Positions 25,370-37,582 of a DNA stretch of 64,000 nt are shown one piece after another (the stretch's first letter is position 1; every line of letters begins with the position of its first letter). The stretch is from Sporosarcina sp. P13 (GTDB taxonomy: Bacteria; Bacillota; Bacilli; Bacillales_A; Planococcaceae): contig NZ_PDYM01000009.1 of the NCBI RefSeq assembly GCF_002743055.1, forward strand, positions 1 to 64,000, given 5' to 3'. A program made the translations under genes and the position numbers. Under the pieces are notes generated by a model. It had not been told where the DNA came from. It did no database searches and saw nothing but the letters and a program-made list of their open reading frames with translations.

Positions 25370-25756
25370 ATGAGTAAAGCTTGGTTTTACGTAGCCTTAA
25401 CAAGTTTCTTTGAATTAGTATGGATTTTTGGATTTAATACTGCTACTCACTGGTGGCATTGGATTTTCATTGTAGTGTTTATTTTTATAGACTTTCACTT
25501 TCTATCAAAAGCATGTGAAGGTTTGCCGACAGGGACTGTTTACGCGGTATTTGCCGGAATTGGAACGGTTGGTACTTCATTAATGGATGTTATGTTCTTC
25601 GGCGAACATATTAGTTTAGGAAAAGTATTCTTCATTTTCATATTAGTCATTGGTGTAGCAGGTTTGAAAGTTGCAGATGGACTTGATGAAAAGAAAGCGC
25701 GGAAAGGAGTGGAGGGCCATGGGGTGGATCTTGGTGTTGTTAGCAGCCCTAAGTGA
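25370..25756 (+). CDS. SMR-family efflux subunit (YkkC-like)
   Basis: 128 residues with four membrane helices, longer than the usual ~105 because of a hydrophilic C-terminal tail. SMR signatures include the conserved Glu in TM1 (FFELVWIFGFN) and PTGTVYAVFAGIGTVGT in TM3. The tail overlaps the next gene by 38 bp. Heteromeric SMR pairs (YkkCD, EbrAB type) export small cations or guanidinium-like compounds. GGAGG precedes ATG 25370. No guanidine riboswitch was recognised; control is likely through the TetR gene upstream. Confidence 0.88.
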   Translation: MSKAWFYVALTSFFELVWIFGFNTATHWWHWIFIVVFIFIDFHFLSKACEGLPTGTVYAVFAGIGTVGTSLMDVMFFGEHISLGKVFFIFILVIGVAGLKVADGLDEKKARKGVEGHGVDLGVVSSPK

Positions 25757-26033
25757 GTTTGTTGGCGTTATCGGGTTAAAAAAATATAGTGAGAAGAAAA
25801 ATGCTATAAATGCCTTATTATATTACGGCGGATTCGGATTAGCCTTCTTCTTACTCTATAATTCCTTCAAGTTTCTTCAAGTGAGTACAGCTTATGCAGT
25901 ATGGATTGGTGTAGGCACTGCAGGCGCTGTAATAATTAACATGATTTTCTTCGGTGAATCAAAAAGTACAGGCCGAATCGTTAGCTTATGCTTAATCGTT
26001 TTTGGAGTTGTAGGGTTAAAAGCTCTATCTTAA
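25719..26033 (+). CDS. SMR-family efflux subunit (YkkD-like)
   Basis: 104 residues and four membrane helices. It has TM1 Glu in LAALSEFVGVIGLKKYS, the TM3 segment VSTAYAVWIGVGTAGAV and terminal helix IVFGVVGLKALS. ATG 25719 is chosen because AAAGGAGTGGAGGG lies just upstream; the ATG at 25671 lies within the previous gene and lacks a site. The overlap with the preceding SMR gene indicates translational coupling and a heterodimeric pump. A terminator follows at 26053-26100. Confidence 0.88.
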   Translation: MGWILVLLAALSEFVGVIGLKKYSEKKNAINALLYYGGFGLAFFLLYNSFKFLQVSTAYAVWIGVGTAGAVIINMIFFGESKSTGRIVSLCLIVFGVVGLKALS

Positions 26034-26052
26034 CCAAAAAAAACAAAACTAA

Positions 26053-26100
26053 AACCGCATGAAACCAAGGGTATATAACTTGGCTTCATGCGGCTTTTTA
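26053..26100 (+). terminator. Intrinsic terminator
   Basis: CCGCATGAAaCCAAG (26055-26069) pairs with CTTGGcTTCATGCGG (26079-26093) with one mismatch, then a T run. Confidence 0.88.
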
Positions 26101-26263
26101 TATTTATTGAGTTTTGTCCTAGCTTGATTAGCTGACTGGGTGTTTCATTCCTTACATAATCTCCTATCTATCAAATAGACCATCGTAATGTAAAGTACCT
26201 AAAAACTATTGTAAGGCGCTTGATCTTATTTCGAAAAGTATATAACACCGCGAATTAGTCCAA

Positions 26264-26300
26264 TTAAAAAGGATATATCTGAGGAATCTCAGATATATCC
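26264..26300 (-). terminator. Terminator of sda
   Basis: A perfect 13-bp stem (26271-26283 with 26288-26300) and a T run on the minus strand, just after the sda stop. Confidence 0.88.
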
Positions 26301-26319
26301 GAAGTAACGAAAGAGAAGG

Positions 26320-26457
26320 CTAGTGAGATAGCTGCATCGATTCTAAGGCACGCTTCTGTATTTCTATTTCTAACAGTTTGATAAACTCTTGATTTAAATC
26401 GAGTCTTCGCGCTTGTTGGTAAGAATAGAGCAGCAAATGATCTGACAACTCAAGCAT
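26320..26457 (-). CDS. sda: Sda, sporulation checkpoint inhibitor of histidine kinase
   Basis: 45 residues beginning MLELSDHLLLYSYQQARRL and continuing through LNQEFIKLLEIEIQKRALE. It aligns along its full length with Bacillus subtilis Sda (46 aa), including LSDxLL, SYxxA, LNxxFIxLxExEIxxR. Sda folds as a helical hairpin that binds sporulation kinases (KinA) and blocks phosphorelay entry when replication is perturbed or freshly initiated. AGGAGG lies 10 nt upstream of ATG 26455-26457, and a perfect terminator follows. Three DnaA-box-like sites lie upstream, as in B. subtilis where DnaA activates sda. The gene implies an endospore-forming host. Confidence 0.9.
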   Translation of the reverse strand: MLELSDHLLLYSYQQARRLDLNQEFIKLLEIEIQKRALESMQLSH

Positions 26458-26566
26458 AGTAGAACCGCCTCCTTTGAACTGAATGTAATGCCTGCATCTT
26501 GTAGTAACTTCTCAAGATGTTATAAATGATATTACCAGATGCTTTTCAAAAGAACAATCGTTCGTG

Positions 26567-26644
26567 TTGTCCACATTGATAGTGGATAAGCTGTGAGTGG
26601 TTTGTGCATAGTACGGTGAAATGCCCATAGTTTGGGGTGGATAA
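26567..26644. promoter_or_regulatory. DnaA-box cluster upstream of sda
   Basis: Three 9-mers, each one mismatch from TTATCCACA: TTGTCCACA (26567-26575, plus), and on the minus strand TTATCCACT (26581-26589) and TTATCCACC (26636-26644). They lie 110-190 bp upstream of the sda start, matching DnaA control of sda in Bacillus. Confidence 0.65.
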
Positions 26645-27034
26645 TGTGTATAGAGTTATAAACAAAAATACAATTGTCGGAAATTGTCGAAATGTTTAGT
26701 GTGAATTAGGTTCTATTGTTGAGAAATAGAAGCAACATGAAATTCGCAACTGGTCATCTCGATGAATTGTTACACTCTAATAGAAGGAAGTGTTTTTAAA
26801 GAGTAAAAATCCCACTTAGTAGTAAATAAATTGAATCTAAGTAAAGTAAAGTGATTTCCGGAAGATGGGAGTAGTTTGAATGCATTTACTTTAGAAAAGT
26901 CGTTTTCAGGTGTTAGAAATCTAAGAGGACTGATTCATAGTCTAAGATATGTTTTTTTGTTTTGTATCAACTATTGCAATTCAGACAAAAAAACTGCAAA
27001 GAAAATAAAAAAATTTCACTATCTTTGATATGCA
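26645..27034. other. AT-rich gap between sda and ilvD
   Basis: About 390 bp with no coding frame that I can support. The next functional signals are the palindrome at 27035 and the ilvD promoter at 27117. Confidence 0.4.
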
Positions 27035-27050
27035 ATATATCGCGATATAT
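27035..27050. promoter_or_regulatory. Perfect 16-bp palindrome upstream of ilvD
   Basis: ATATATCGCGATATAT, centred 75-105 bp before the ilvD promoter. It is a likely operator for an unidentified dimeric regulator. Confidence 0.5.
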
Positions 27051-27116
27051 CACGTTTGTAAGCGTGTTCACTAGTTTTCTGTTAGTCACAATTGCTTAAA
27101 AACTTTTAAAATACAG

Positions 27117-27145
27117 TTGACCTTTAATCTTATACAAGATATGAT
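27117..27145 (+). promoter_or_regulatory. Sigma-A promoter of ilvD
   Basis: TTGACC (27117-27122), 17-bp spacer, TATGAT (27140-27145). It leaves a ~110-nt leader before ilvD. Confidence 0.8.
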
Positions 27146-27261
27146 AACAACAACATAGTTCATAGCTGTGAAACATTTCACTAGCTAGTCAGAATATTCA
27201 ATTGAGTGTGGTTTATATAATTTAGTAATTGATGGATTCAATTAGTTTAGGAGAGATTGCA

Positions 27262-28929
27262 ATGAGAAGTGACATGATTAAAAAAGGAATCGATCGTGCA
27301 CCACATCGTAGCTTATTATATGCAGCAGGTGTAAAAACTAAAGATATGCACAAACCATTTATAGGCGTATGTAATTCCTATATAGATATTATTCCAGGCC
27401 ATGTGCATTTAAATAAATTTGCTGAAGTAGTAAAAGAAGCGATCTGGGAAGCGGGCGGTGTTCCGTTTGAATTTAACACGATTGGTGTTGATGATGGGAT
27501 TGCGATGGGGCATATTGGTATGCGCTATTCACTTCCAAGTCGTGAACTGATTGCAGACTCTGCAGAAACAGTCATTAATGCACACTGGTTTGATGGTGTC
27601 TTCTATATACCCAACTGTGACAAGATCACACCAGGTATGTTGATGGCAGCAGTTCGTACGAACGTTCCTTCTGTATTCGTTTCAGGCGGACCGATGGAAG
27701 CAGGCGTATCCTCAACGGGTGAGACTCTTTCATTAACATCTGTATTTGAAGGTGTTGGAGCTTATAAGAGCGGGAAAATGACCGCTGAAGAACTGCTAGA
27801 CATTGAAGAGAATGCATGTCCGTCATGTGGATCGTGTTCCGGAATGTTTACTGCAAACTCCATGAACTGTTTAATGGAAATGCTAGGAATGGCATTGCCA
27901 GGAAATGCGACAATTCTTGCCACTTCAAATGAACGTCATAAGCTCATCAAGAAGGCAGTAAAGCATTTAATGGATTGTATTGAAAACGATATTAAACCTC
28001 GCGATATTATTACGAAAGAAACAATAGATGATGCTTTCGCGCTTGATATGGCTATGGGTGGTTCGACTAATACCGTACTCCACACATTAGCAATCGCGCA
28101 TGAAGCAGAAATTGATTATAATATTGAAGACGTAAACGAAGTAGCCAAACGGGTACCATATTTATCGAAAATCATGCCAGCATCTGATTATTCGATGCAT
28201 GACATTCATCTAGCCGGTGGTGTGAGCGCAATTATCAATGAATTATGTAAAATTGACGGAGCGATTCACAAAGATCGTATTACAATCACAGGTCAGACGT
28301 TAGCAGAAGATGTCGCTGGACATGAAATTAAAAATACAGAAGTAATAAGAACGAAAGATAATCCATATAGTCCTGTTGGTGGTTTATCCATTCTCTTTGG
28401 TAACATTGCTCCTGAAGGTTCAGTCATTAAAGTCGGAGCAGTTGATCCTTCTATAAAAGAATTTAGGGGAGAAGCGATTGTCTTTGATTCACAGGAAGAA
28501 GCGCAAGAAAATATCGACAATGACACGGTGAAAGCAGGCCATGTAGTTGTTATTCGATATGAAGGACCACAAGGCGGACCGGGAATGCCAGAAATGTTGG
28601 CACCAACTTCTGCGATTATGGGTAAAGGGCTTGGTAAAGAAGTAGCTCTTATTACAGATGGCCGTTTCTCTGGAGCATCTCGAGGGATTTCAATCGGACA
28701 TATTTCACCAGAAGCTGCAGCAGGCGGACCTATCGCACTTGTAGAAAACGGAGATATCATCGAAATCGATTTGACAAACCGTACAATCGAGTTAGTTGTA
28801 TCCGATGAAGTACTTGCTGAACGACGCAAAGGATTAAAACCATTTGAACCGAAAATTAAAAAAGGGTATCTAGCTAGATATTCCAAACTAGTTACATCAG
28901 CCAGTACTGGCGGCGTAATGAAAATCTAA
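27262..28929 (+). CDS. ilvD: Dihydroxy-acid dehydratase
   Basis: 555 residues, full length. Converts 2,3-dihydroxy-isovalerate and -methylvalerate to the 2-keto acids, the penultimate step of valine/isoleucine synthesis. The iron-sulfur cysteines are visible in NCDK (near residue 122) and [17 protein letters not shown] (near 195). ATG 27262 is chosen because the product then starts MRSDMIKKG, the family norm, with AGGAGAG 7 nt upstream; the start 11 codons earlier lacks a site. It sits before the T-box and may be made from its own promoter independently of the tRNA-Leu-responsive operon. Confidence 0.96.
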   Translation: MRSDMIKKGIDRAPHRSLLYAAGVKTKDMHKPFIGVCNSYIDIIPGHVHLNKFAEVVKEAIWEAGGVPFEFNTIGVDDGIAMGHIGMRYSLPSRELIADSAETVINAHWFDGVFYIPNCDKITPGMLMAAVRTNVPSVFVSGGPMEAGVSSTGETLSLTSVFEGVGAYKSGKMTAEELLDIEENACPSCGSCSGMFTANSMNCLMEMLGMALPGNATILATSNERHKLIKKAVKHLMDCIENDIKPRDIITKETIDDAFALDMAMGGSTNTVLHTLAIAHEAEIDYNIEDVNEVAKRVPYLSKIMPASDYSMHDIHLAGGVSAIINELCKIDGAIHKDRITITGQTLAEDVAGHEIKNTEVIRTKDNPYSPVGGLSILFGNIAPEGSVIKVGAVDPSIKEFRGEAIVFDSQEEAQENIDNDTVKAGHVVVIRYEGPQGGPGMPEMLAPTSAIMGKGLGKEVALITDGRFSGASRGISIGHISPEAAAGGPIALVENGDIIEIDLTNRTIELVVSDEVLAERRKGLKPFEPKIKKGYLARYSKLVTSASTGGVMKI

Positions 28930-28939
28930 TATATAAAAC

Positions 28940-29228
28940 GTTGATGAGGTTAAAGTAGATAGAAACTTGTATTCACAGAGAGCCGGTGGTGCTGGAAGCC
29001 GGCAATACAACTATTTACGACATCCCCTCGGAGTGGACTGCTAAAAGGTACGCCGATTAGGTAGTCTCGGGCTCGGTATTAGGGCTCGTTATCAATGAAA
29101 AAGTTAAGTTTCGACTTACTTTTTCATAAGGTGACAATTGTCACGAACTAGGGTGGTACCATGAAAGCTTTTTCATCCCTATGTGAGGAATAAGAATTCT
29201 TTGCGTGGGATGAGAAGGTTTTTTTTTA
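28940..29228 (+). ncRNA. T-box leader, probably tRNA-Leu responsive
   Basis: Shows the ordered T-box parts: Stem I with AGAGAGCCGGTGG near 28977, a likely specifier CTC (leucine) at 29027-29029 in the loop before GGAGTGGACTGCT, the T-box core AGGGTGGTACC (29150-29160), then a terminator hairpin built on TTTCATCCC/GGGATGAGAA with a T run ending near 29228. Uncharged tRNA-Leu binding should favour the antiterminator and allow transcription of ilvB through leuD. The specifier reading is from position and needs a covariance model. Confidence 0.88.
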
Positions 29229-29282
29229 GGGGAAAACGTCAGTGACCAATAGAAAGTTGAAAATTTCAAGGGGGAGTTCAGT

Positions 29283-31034
29283 ATGAGTGCTGAAGTACAA
29301 GAAAAACAGACTGTAACTGCATCGATGCCTATGGATCAATCAAAAAAGAAGCCAGCAGATGGCTCTGCAATCTTAATCCAAGCGTTAAAAGAACAAAATG
29401 TAGAAGTGATTTTTGGATATCCTGGAGGAGCAGTTCTTCCGATCTATGATGCGCTATACAACGATCCGATTCCACACGTTTTAGCACGTCACGAGCAAGG
29501 GGCGATTCATGCAGCTGAAGGATATGCAAGAGTTTCCCGAAAAACAGGTGTAGTTATCGCGACGTCAGGACCTGGAGCGACGAACTTAGTAACGGGTATT
29601 ACAGATGCAATGATGGATTCACTTCCACTAGTCGTTATTACAGGACAGGTTGCCAGTACAGTAATTGGTTCGGATGCGTTCCAAGAAGCTGATATCATCG
29701 GTATTACACAGCCAATCACGAAACATAATTACCAAGTGCAAGATGTATCGGAGCTACCACGCATTATTCGTGAAGCATTCCATATTGCATCAACGGGAAG
29801 ACCAGGACCAGTAGTTGTCGATATTCCGAAAAACGTAGCGGTGGACGTCTTTGTACCTGTTGAAACAGAGAATAAAGAAGTGAATTTACCAGGTTATCAG
29901 CCAACTACGATGCCGAATTATATGCAAATTCAAAAAGCTGCGAAAGCTCTTTCTATCGCCAAAAAGCCAATGATTCTTGCGGGAGCAGGTGTTCTTCACG
30001 CAGGTGGTACGGAAGAATTGAAAAAATTTGTCGAAACTCATCGTATTCCTATAGTCAATACGTTGCTAGGTCTAGGAACAATTCATGGTGATCACGAATT
30101 GTTCTATGGAATGGCGGGTATGCACGGAACAGCAACGGCGAACTATGGATTGACTGAATGTGATGTATTGCTGAATATCGGAGCTCGATTCGATGATCGA
30201 CTGACTGGGAATTTAGACCACTTCTTACCAAATGCTCGAGTGATTCATGTAGATATCGATCCAGCTGAAATTGGTAAGAACGTTCCGACTGAAATTCCAA
30301 TTGTATCTGATGCTAAAGAAGCATTGCTCGCTTTGCTAAAAGCAGACTTCAAATCCCCCAACACAGAGGAATGGATAGAATACTTGGATAATTCATCTGA
30401 GAAGTATCCATTATGGTACAACAAAGATGAAAATGAGTTGTTACCACAACAAGCGTTGGAAATCGTTCATCGGGTAACAAAAGGTGATGCAATCGTCACT
30501 ACGGACGTTGGTCAGCACCAAATGTGGGCAGCACAATACTATCGTTTCAATAACCCAGATAATTGGGTGACTTCTGGTGGACTAGGAACAATGGGCTTTG
30601 GTTTCCCAGCAGCTATTGGCGCACAGCTGGCTAGACCGAAGGAGACTGTAATTGCAGTAGTTGGAGATGCTGGCTTCCAGATGACAGCGCAAGAATTATC
30701 GTTACTTCAGGAAATGCGAATTCCGGTGAAAATCATTATTTTAAATAATGGCGCACTTGGAATGGTACGTCAGTGGCAGGAAACTTTCTATGAAGAACGT
30801 TATTCCCAGTCACTAGTTCCAGTACAACCTGACTTCCTTAAACTAGCAGAAGCTTTTGATATCAAAGGATACCGTATCCATACGCTAGAAGAAGCGGAAC
30901 AAGTATTTGAAGAAGCGTTATTATCTGATGAACCTGTCTTGATCGACTGCCGGGTAAAACAAAAAGAAAATGTCTTCCCGATGGTTGCACCAGGTAAAGG
31001 TATACAAGATATGATTGGAGTGAGTCCACAGTGA
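29283..31034 (+). CDS. ilvB: Acetolactate synthase, catalytic subunit
   Basis: 583 residues. ThDP- and FAD-dependent condensation of pyruvate (or pyruvate plus 2-ketobutyrate), the first common branched-chain step. Visible are the N-terminal [15 protein letters not shown] with catalytic Glu in [15 protein letters not shown], the ThDP-binding segment [12 protein letters not shown]...NNGALGM near residue 460, and the C-terminal MVAPGKG. A ~25-residue hydrophilic N-terminal extension precedes the core. GGGGGAG lies before ATG 29283. It overlaps ilvN by 4 bp (coupling). Confidence 0.96.
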   Translation: MSAEVQEKQTVTASMPMDQSKKKPADGSAILIQALKEQNVEVIFGYPGGAVLPIYDALYNDPIPHVLARHEQGAIHAAEGYARVSRKTGVVIATSGPGATNLVTGITDAMMDSLPLVVITGQVASTVIGSDAFQEADIIGITQPITKHNYQVQDVSELPRIIREAFHIASTGRPGPVVVDIPKNVAVDVFVPVETENKEVNLPGYQPTTMPNYMQIQKAAKALSIAKKPMILAGAGVLHAGGTEELKKFVETHRIPIVNTLLGLGTIHGDHELFYGMAGMHGTATANYGLTECDVLLNIGARFDDRLTGNLDHFLPNARVIHVDIDPAEIGKNVPTEIPIVSDAKEALLALLKADFKSPNTEEWIEYLDNSSEKYPLWYNKDENELLPQQALEIVHRVTKGDAIVTTDVGQHQMWAAQYYRFNNPDNWVTSGGLGTMGFGFPAAIGAQLARPKETVIAVVGDAGFQMTAQELSLLQEMRIPVKIIILNNGALGMVRQWQETFYEERYSQSLVPVQPDFLKLAEAFDIKGYRIHTLEEAEQVFEEALLSDEPVLIDCRVKQKENVFPMVAPGKGIQDMIGVSPQ

Positions 31035-31549
31035 AACGAATTATTACAGTAACAGTAATCAATCAGAGCGGCGTATTAAACCGTGTAACGGGACTTCTCA
31101 TGAAACGCCAATTCAATATTGAAAGTATTACCGTCGGACCAACTGAACAACCGAATCGTTCCAAAATGACATTCCAAGTTCACGTGGAAGACGAAAACAA
31201 AATTGAACAACTTGTAAAACAGCTGCAAAAGCAGATTGATGTTATTACAGTTAAAGATATAACAGACAAAGCGATTGTGTTGCGTGAGCTAGCTTTAGTA
31301 AAGGTGATCTCACCACCGCAGATCCGTTCTGAAATGAATAGTATTGTTGAACCTTTCCGAGCAACAATTGTTGATTCCGGAAAGAATGTAGTAACGTACC
31401 AAGTAACGGGTGACCCAGATAAAATCGAGGCATTTATCGATTTGCTGAAACCATATGGCATCAAAGAATTAACACGAACTGGCGCAACGGCATTTGCCCG
31501 AGATATGCAAAAAGTTCAAGCACCACAGTTGTCGATCTTGAAACAATAA
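31031..31549 (+). CDS. ilvN: Acetolactate synthase, regulatory subunit
   Basis: 172 residues. The N-terminal ACT domain ([28 protein letters not shown], described as positions ~4-31) binds valine for feedback inhibition. The C-terminal domain ([26 protein letters not shown]) completes the IlvH/IlvN fold. GTG 31031 overlaps the ilvB stop. It activates and stabilises IlvB. Confidence 0.95.
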   Translation: MKRIITVTVINQSGVLNRVTGLLMKRQFNIESITVGPTEQPNRSKMTFQVHVEDENKIEQLVKQLQKQIDVITVKDITDKAIVLRELALVKVISPPQIRSEMNSIVEPFRATIVDSGKNVVTYQVTGDPDKIEAFIDLLKPYGIKELTRTGATAFARDMQKVQAPQLSILKQ

Positions 31550-31567
31550 TTTTACACACACACTTAG

Positions 31568-34142
<2,575 letters not shown>

Positions 34143-34210
34143 TAAGTAAGCAACAAAGGGACAGAGTATTCGATTGGATGATACGAGATTGATCAAGGGG
34201 GAGAAGTTCT

Positions 34211-35311
34211 ATGGAAAAGAAAATAGCAGTATTACCCGGCGACGGCATAGGACCCGAGGTAGTAGCAGAGGCAGTTCGAGTGTTGGAGGTAATTGGTAGA
34301 CGCTTTAACCATACATTCCATACTGAGTATGGATTAATTGGTGGAGCGGCTATTGATGAGAAAAATGATCCACTTCCAAAAGAGACAATTGAGTTATGTG
34401 AGTCAAGTGACGCCATTCTCTTAGGTGCAGTTGGAGGCCCGAAATGGGATCAAAATCCATCTGAATTACGGCCGGAAAAAGGGTTGCTTGCAATACGTAA
34501 ACATTTTGATCTATTTGCAAACCTTCGTCCTGTTGCAGCTGTTCCTTCTTTGATCCAAGCTTCTCCTCTAAAAGAAGAGATCATCAAGGAAGTAGATATG
34601 ATGATTGTTCGGGAATTAACTGGTGGATTATACTTCGGAAAACCGAGCCACCATACAGATCAATCTGCAGTGGATACGTTAGTGTATACGCGTGAAGAAA
34701 TCGAACGCATTGTCGACAAAGGTTTCGAACTTGCCCGTGTACGTAAAGGCAAAGTAACTTCTGTGGACAAAGCGAATGTGCTCGAGTCTAGTAAGCTTTG
34801 GAGAAAAATCGTGGATGAGAAGAAAGCAGATTATCCAGATGTACAAGTGGAACATCAATTAGTCGATTCTGCTGCAATGAAACTTATCACGAATCCAGCG
34901 TATTTTGATGTCATTATTACTGAGAATATGTTTGGAGATATCTTAAGTGATGAAGCATCTGTTATTACAGGTTCACTTGGACTATTGCCTTCAGCAAGTG
35001 TTCGTTCCGACGGATTGGGCCTATACGAGCCCGTACACGGATCAGCTCCGGACGTGGCAGGACAAGGAATTGCCAATCCGGCAGCAACTATACTTTCAGT
35101 TGCGATGATGCTGAAGTATTCATTCGGATTAGAAACAGAAGCAACAGCTATAGAGAAAGCTGTTAATACAGTATTTGAAGAAGGCCATTTCACAGCAGAT
35201 TTAGCAAGCAAAGACCAACGTCCATTATCTACGAAAGAATGGACAGATAAAATTATAGATGAACTAGATCTTCAGTTCGTATCCAACAGCATCATGTACT
35301 CGTATATATAA
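34211..35311 (+). CDS. leuB: 3-isopropylmalate dehydrogenase
   Basis: 366 residues. It has [18 protein letters not shown] at the N terminus, substrate-binding [21 protein letters not shown] near residue 86, and the catalytic/metal region [28 protein letters not shown]-dependent oxidative decarboxylation of 3-isopropylmalate. AGGGGGAG precedes ATG 34211. The ~15-residue C-terminal tail after the usual end (NSIMYSYI) is slightly longer than typical, and its stop touches the upstream frame of leuC. Confidence 0.96.
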   Translation: MEKKIAVLPGDGIGPEVVAEAVRVLEVIGRRFNHTFHTEYGLIGGAAIDEKNDPLPKETIELCESSDAILLGAVGGPKWDQNPSELRPEKGLLAIRKHFDLFANLRPVAAVPSLIQASPLKEEIIKEVDMMIVRELTGGLYFGKPSHHTDQSAVDTLVYTREEIERIVDKGFELARVRKGKVTSVDKANVLESSKLWRKIVDEKKADYPDVQVEHQLVDSAAMKLITNPAYFDVIITENMFGDILSDEASVITGSLGLLPSASVRSDGLGLYEPVHGSAPDVAGQGIANPAATILSVAMMLKYSFGLETEATAIEKAVNTVFEEGHFTADLASKDQRPLSTKEWTDKIIDELDLQFVSNSIMYSYI

Positions 35312-35346
35312 TGAATAAAGGTAATGGCTTGGAAGGAGAAACTATT

Positions 35347-36759
35347 ATGGCTAAAACAATTATAGAGAAGATATGGGATCAACATATAGTTTACGAAGAA
35401 CAGGGAAAGCCAGATTTGCTTTATATCGATCTTCATTTAATACATGAAGTAACATCACCGCAAGCATTTGAGGGCTTACGTCTAGCGAATCGTAAAGTGC
35501 GAAGACCAGATCTTTGCTTTGCAACTATGGATCATAATGTTCCAACAAAAAACTTACCGGTTATTAACGACCCAATTGCAAAAAAACAAATAATGACGTT
35601 AGAAAAAAACTGTGAAGAGTTTGGTATTCAATTAGCAGATATGTCACATCCAGATCAGGGAATTGTTCATATTATCGGTCCGGAACTAGGATTAACACAG
35701 CCTGGTAAAACGATTGTTTGTGGGGATAGCCACACGTCTACACATGGAGCGTTTGGTGCAATTGCTTTTGGAATTGGAACGAGTGAAGTAGAGCACGTTT
35801 TGTCTACACAAACTCTATGGCAGAACAAACCAAAAACAATGGAAATTCGTGTAACTGGGAAAATTGGTTTTGGTGTAACGGCAAAAGATATTATCTTAGC
35901 AATCATCTCCAAATTCGGTATTGGTGTAGGAACTGGTCACATCGTAGAATATACAGGAGAAGCAATCCGTGGACTATCGATGGAAGAGCGCATGACAATT
36001 TGTAATATGTCGATTGAAGCAGGAGCTAAAGCAGGTTTAATTGGACCGGATGAAACGACGATTGAATACTTACGTGGTCGCCGATACGCTCCACAAGGTC
36101 AAGAGTTTGAAGAAGCAGCTGAACGTTGGCTTGCGTTAAACACTGACGAAGGCGCACAGTTTGATCAAGTATTGGAAATCAATGCAGAAGAAATCGAACC
36201 ATTCGTTACGTGGGGAACAAATCCATCTATGGGTTCTGGCATCTCTGCTAAAATTCCAACAACTGCTGATTATACGTCTGAAACTGAGAAGTCTGGACTT
36301 CGTTCGGCTTTAGAGTATATGGGCTTAGAAGAAGGTCAACCGTTAACATCAATCGATATTCAGCATGTCTTTATCGGTTCATGTACGAATGCTCGCTTAA
36401 GTGACTTGCAGGCAGCAGCTGATGTAGTGAATGGGAAGAAAGTTCATCCTTCAGTGACAGCAATTGTAGTTCCAGGTTCACGTACGGTGAAAAAACAAGC
36501 CGAAGACATTGGTCTGGATCAAATTTTCATAGATGCAGGATTCGAGTGGAGAGAATCGGGATGCAGTATGTGTCTTGCAATGAATGATGACGTTGTACCA
36601 GCTGGAGAACGCTGTGCATCGACTTCAAACCGAAACTTTGAAGGGCGCCAAGGTGCTGGAGCTCGCACGCATCTAGTCAGCCCATCAATGGCTGCAGCCG
36701 CTGCTATTGCCGGACATTTCGTAGATGTACGCAAAATCAGTGCAGCTGTGCATAATTGA
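35347..36759 (+). CDS. leuC: 3-isopropylmalate dehydratase, large subunit
   Basis: 470 residues of the aconitase superfamily. [4Fe-4S] cysteines appear in [11 protein letters not shown] (near residue 347) and GCSMCLAMN (near 407-410); [20 protein letters not shown] is near 132. Isomerises 2- to 3-isopropylmalate with LeuD. ATG 35347 follows GGAAGGAG; the in-frame start at 35311 lacks a site and would add 12 residues. Confidence 0.96.
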   Translation: MAKTIIEKIWDQHIVYEEQGKPDLLYIDLHLIHEVTSPQAFEGLRLANRKVRRPDLCFATMDHNVPTKNLPVINDPIAKKQIMTLEKNCEEFGIQLADMSHPDQGIVHIIGPELGLTQPGKTIVCGDSHTSTHGAFGAIAFGIGTSEVEHVLSTQTLWQNKPKTMEIRVTGKIGFGVTAKDIILAIISKFGIGVGTGHIVEYTGEAIRGLSMEERMTICNMSIEAGAKAGLIGPDETTIEYLRGRRYAPQGQEFEEAAERWLALNTDEGAQFDQVLEINAEEIEPFVTWGTNPSMGSGISAKIPTTADYTSETEKSGLRSALEYMGLEEGQPLTSIDIQHVFIGSCTNARLSDLQAAADVVNGKKVHPSVTAIVVPGSRTVKKQAEDIGLDQIFIDAGFEWRESGCSMCLAMNDDVVPAGERCASTSNRNFEGRQGAGARTHLVSPSMAAAAAIAGHFVDVRKISAAVHN

Positions 36760-36772
36760 GGAGGGTATATAG

Positions 36773-37357
36773 ATGGAACCGATTAATAAAATAGTGAGTG
36801 TTCTTACACCATTAGATAAAAATAATGTAGATACAGACCAAATCATTTCAAAAGAGTTTTTGAAGCGAATTGAACGTACAGGTTTTGGCGAGTTTTTATT
36901 CTATCACTGGCGCTTTAATGCGGATGGCTCAAAGAATGAAGATTTTGTGTTAAACGATCCACGCTTTGATGGTTCAACAATTCTTGTAGCACATGATAAT
37001 TTCGGTTGTGGTTCATCGCGTGAACACGCACCGTGGGCTATTCTTGACTATGGTTTTCGTGTTGTTATTGCACCAAGCTTTGCAGACATTTTCCATAACA
37101 ACTGTTTCAAAAATGGAATCTTGCCTATTAAATTAACTGTTGCTGAAGTGGATGAATTTTTAGCTAAAGGTAAAAATGCTCCATACCAATTGACGGTTAA
37201 CTTAGAAGAGCAAACAGTTTCAGGAGAAGATGGTACAGTCTATAGCTTCGATATAGATCCATATTATAAAAAGATGTTGCTTAACGGTTGGGACGAAATT
37301 TCATTAACATTCCAATATGAAGATCAAATTGCTGCGTACGAAAAGCAGCGTGCATAA
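36773..37357 (+). CDS. leuD: 3-isopropylmalate dehydratase, small subunit
   Basis: 194 residues. It has DNFGCGSSREHAPWAI near residue 70 (substrate loop) and the NVDTDQIISKEFLKRIERTGFGEFLF N-terminal strand, described at positions ~18-43. Forms the swivelling subunit with LeuC. GAGGAGGG precedes ATG 36773; 13 bp after leuC. Last gene of the ilv-leu operon; a hairpin follows at 37363-37415. ilvA, ilvE and other transaminases are not in this window. Confidence 0.96.
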   Translation: MEPINKIVSVLTPLDKNNVDTDQIISKEFLKRIERTGFGEFLFYHWRFNADGSKNEDFVLNDPRFDGSTILVAHDNFGCGSSREHAPWAILDYGFRVVIAPSFADIFHNNCFKNGILPIKLTVAEVDEFLAKGKNAPYQLTVNLEEQTVSGEDGTVYSFDIDPYYKKMLLNGWDEISLTFQYEDQIAAYEKQRA

Positions 37358-37362
37358 TATAG

Positions 37363-37415
37363 AAGGTTGTCCAGGAAGTCATTGAAAAATGCCTTTCTGT
37401 GACAGCCTTTTCCTA
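37363..37415 (+). terminator. Probable terminator of the ilv-leu operon
   Basis: AAGGTTGTC (37363-37371) pairs with GACAGCCTT (37401-37409), with inner pairing AGGAAG/CTTTCT, then a T-rich stretch. Confidence 0.7.
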
Positions 37416-37513
37416 TTTCCCCAAAAAGTATTTGAAACTTTTTTCTTTAATCTACGTCTATAGGCTGCGTAGTTGCCGGGAGGATATTTATATACGTTTT
37501 GATTGTGTTCTTA

Positions 37514-37522
37514 TGCTATAAT
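37514..37522 (+). promoter_or_regulatory. Extended -10 promoter
   Basis: TG-C-TATAAT (37514-37522), an extended -10 element with no strong -35, 60 bp before the SLH gene. Confidence 0.6.
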
Positions 37523-37582
37523 TAGCGAGGGGTTATACATACTACGACAAAGAAATACAGTAAATGGAGTTGAATTTTTAAC

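Noticed and set aside
27184-27198. CodY-box-like sequence in the ilvD leader
   Set aside because: Only 10 of 15 positions match AATTTTCWGAAAATT, too weak to call although CodY control of ilvD would be expected.
28293-28886. A 197-codon minus-strand frame inside ilvD
   Set aside because: Antisense to a highly conserved enzyme, no ribosome site, no family resemblance.
28940-29228. A small leader-peptide attenuator for ilvB
   Set aside because: The T-box core and specifier-like loop explain the leader better; no Leu-rich leader ORF is present.
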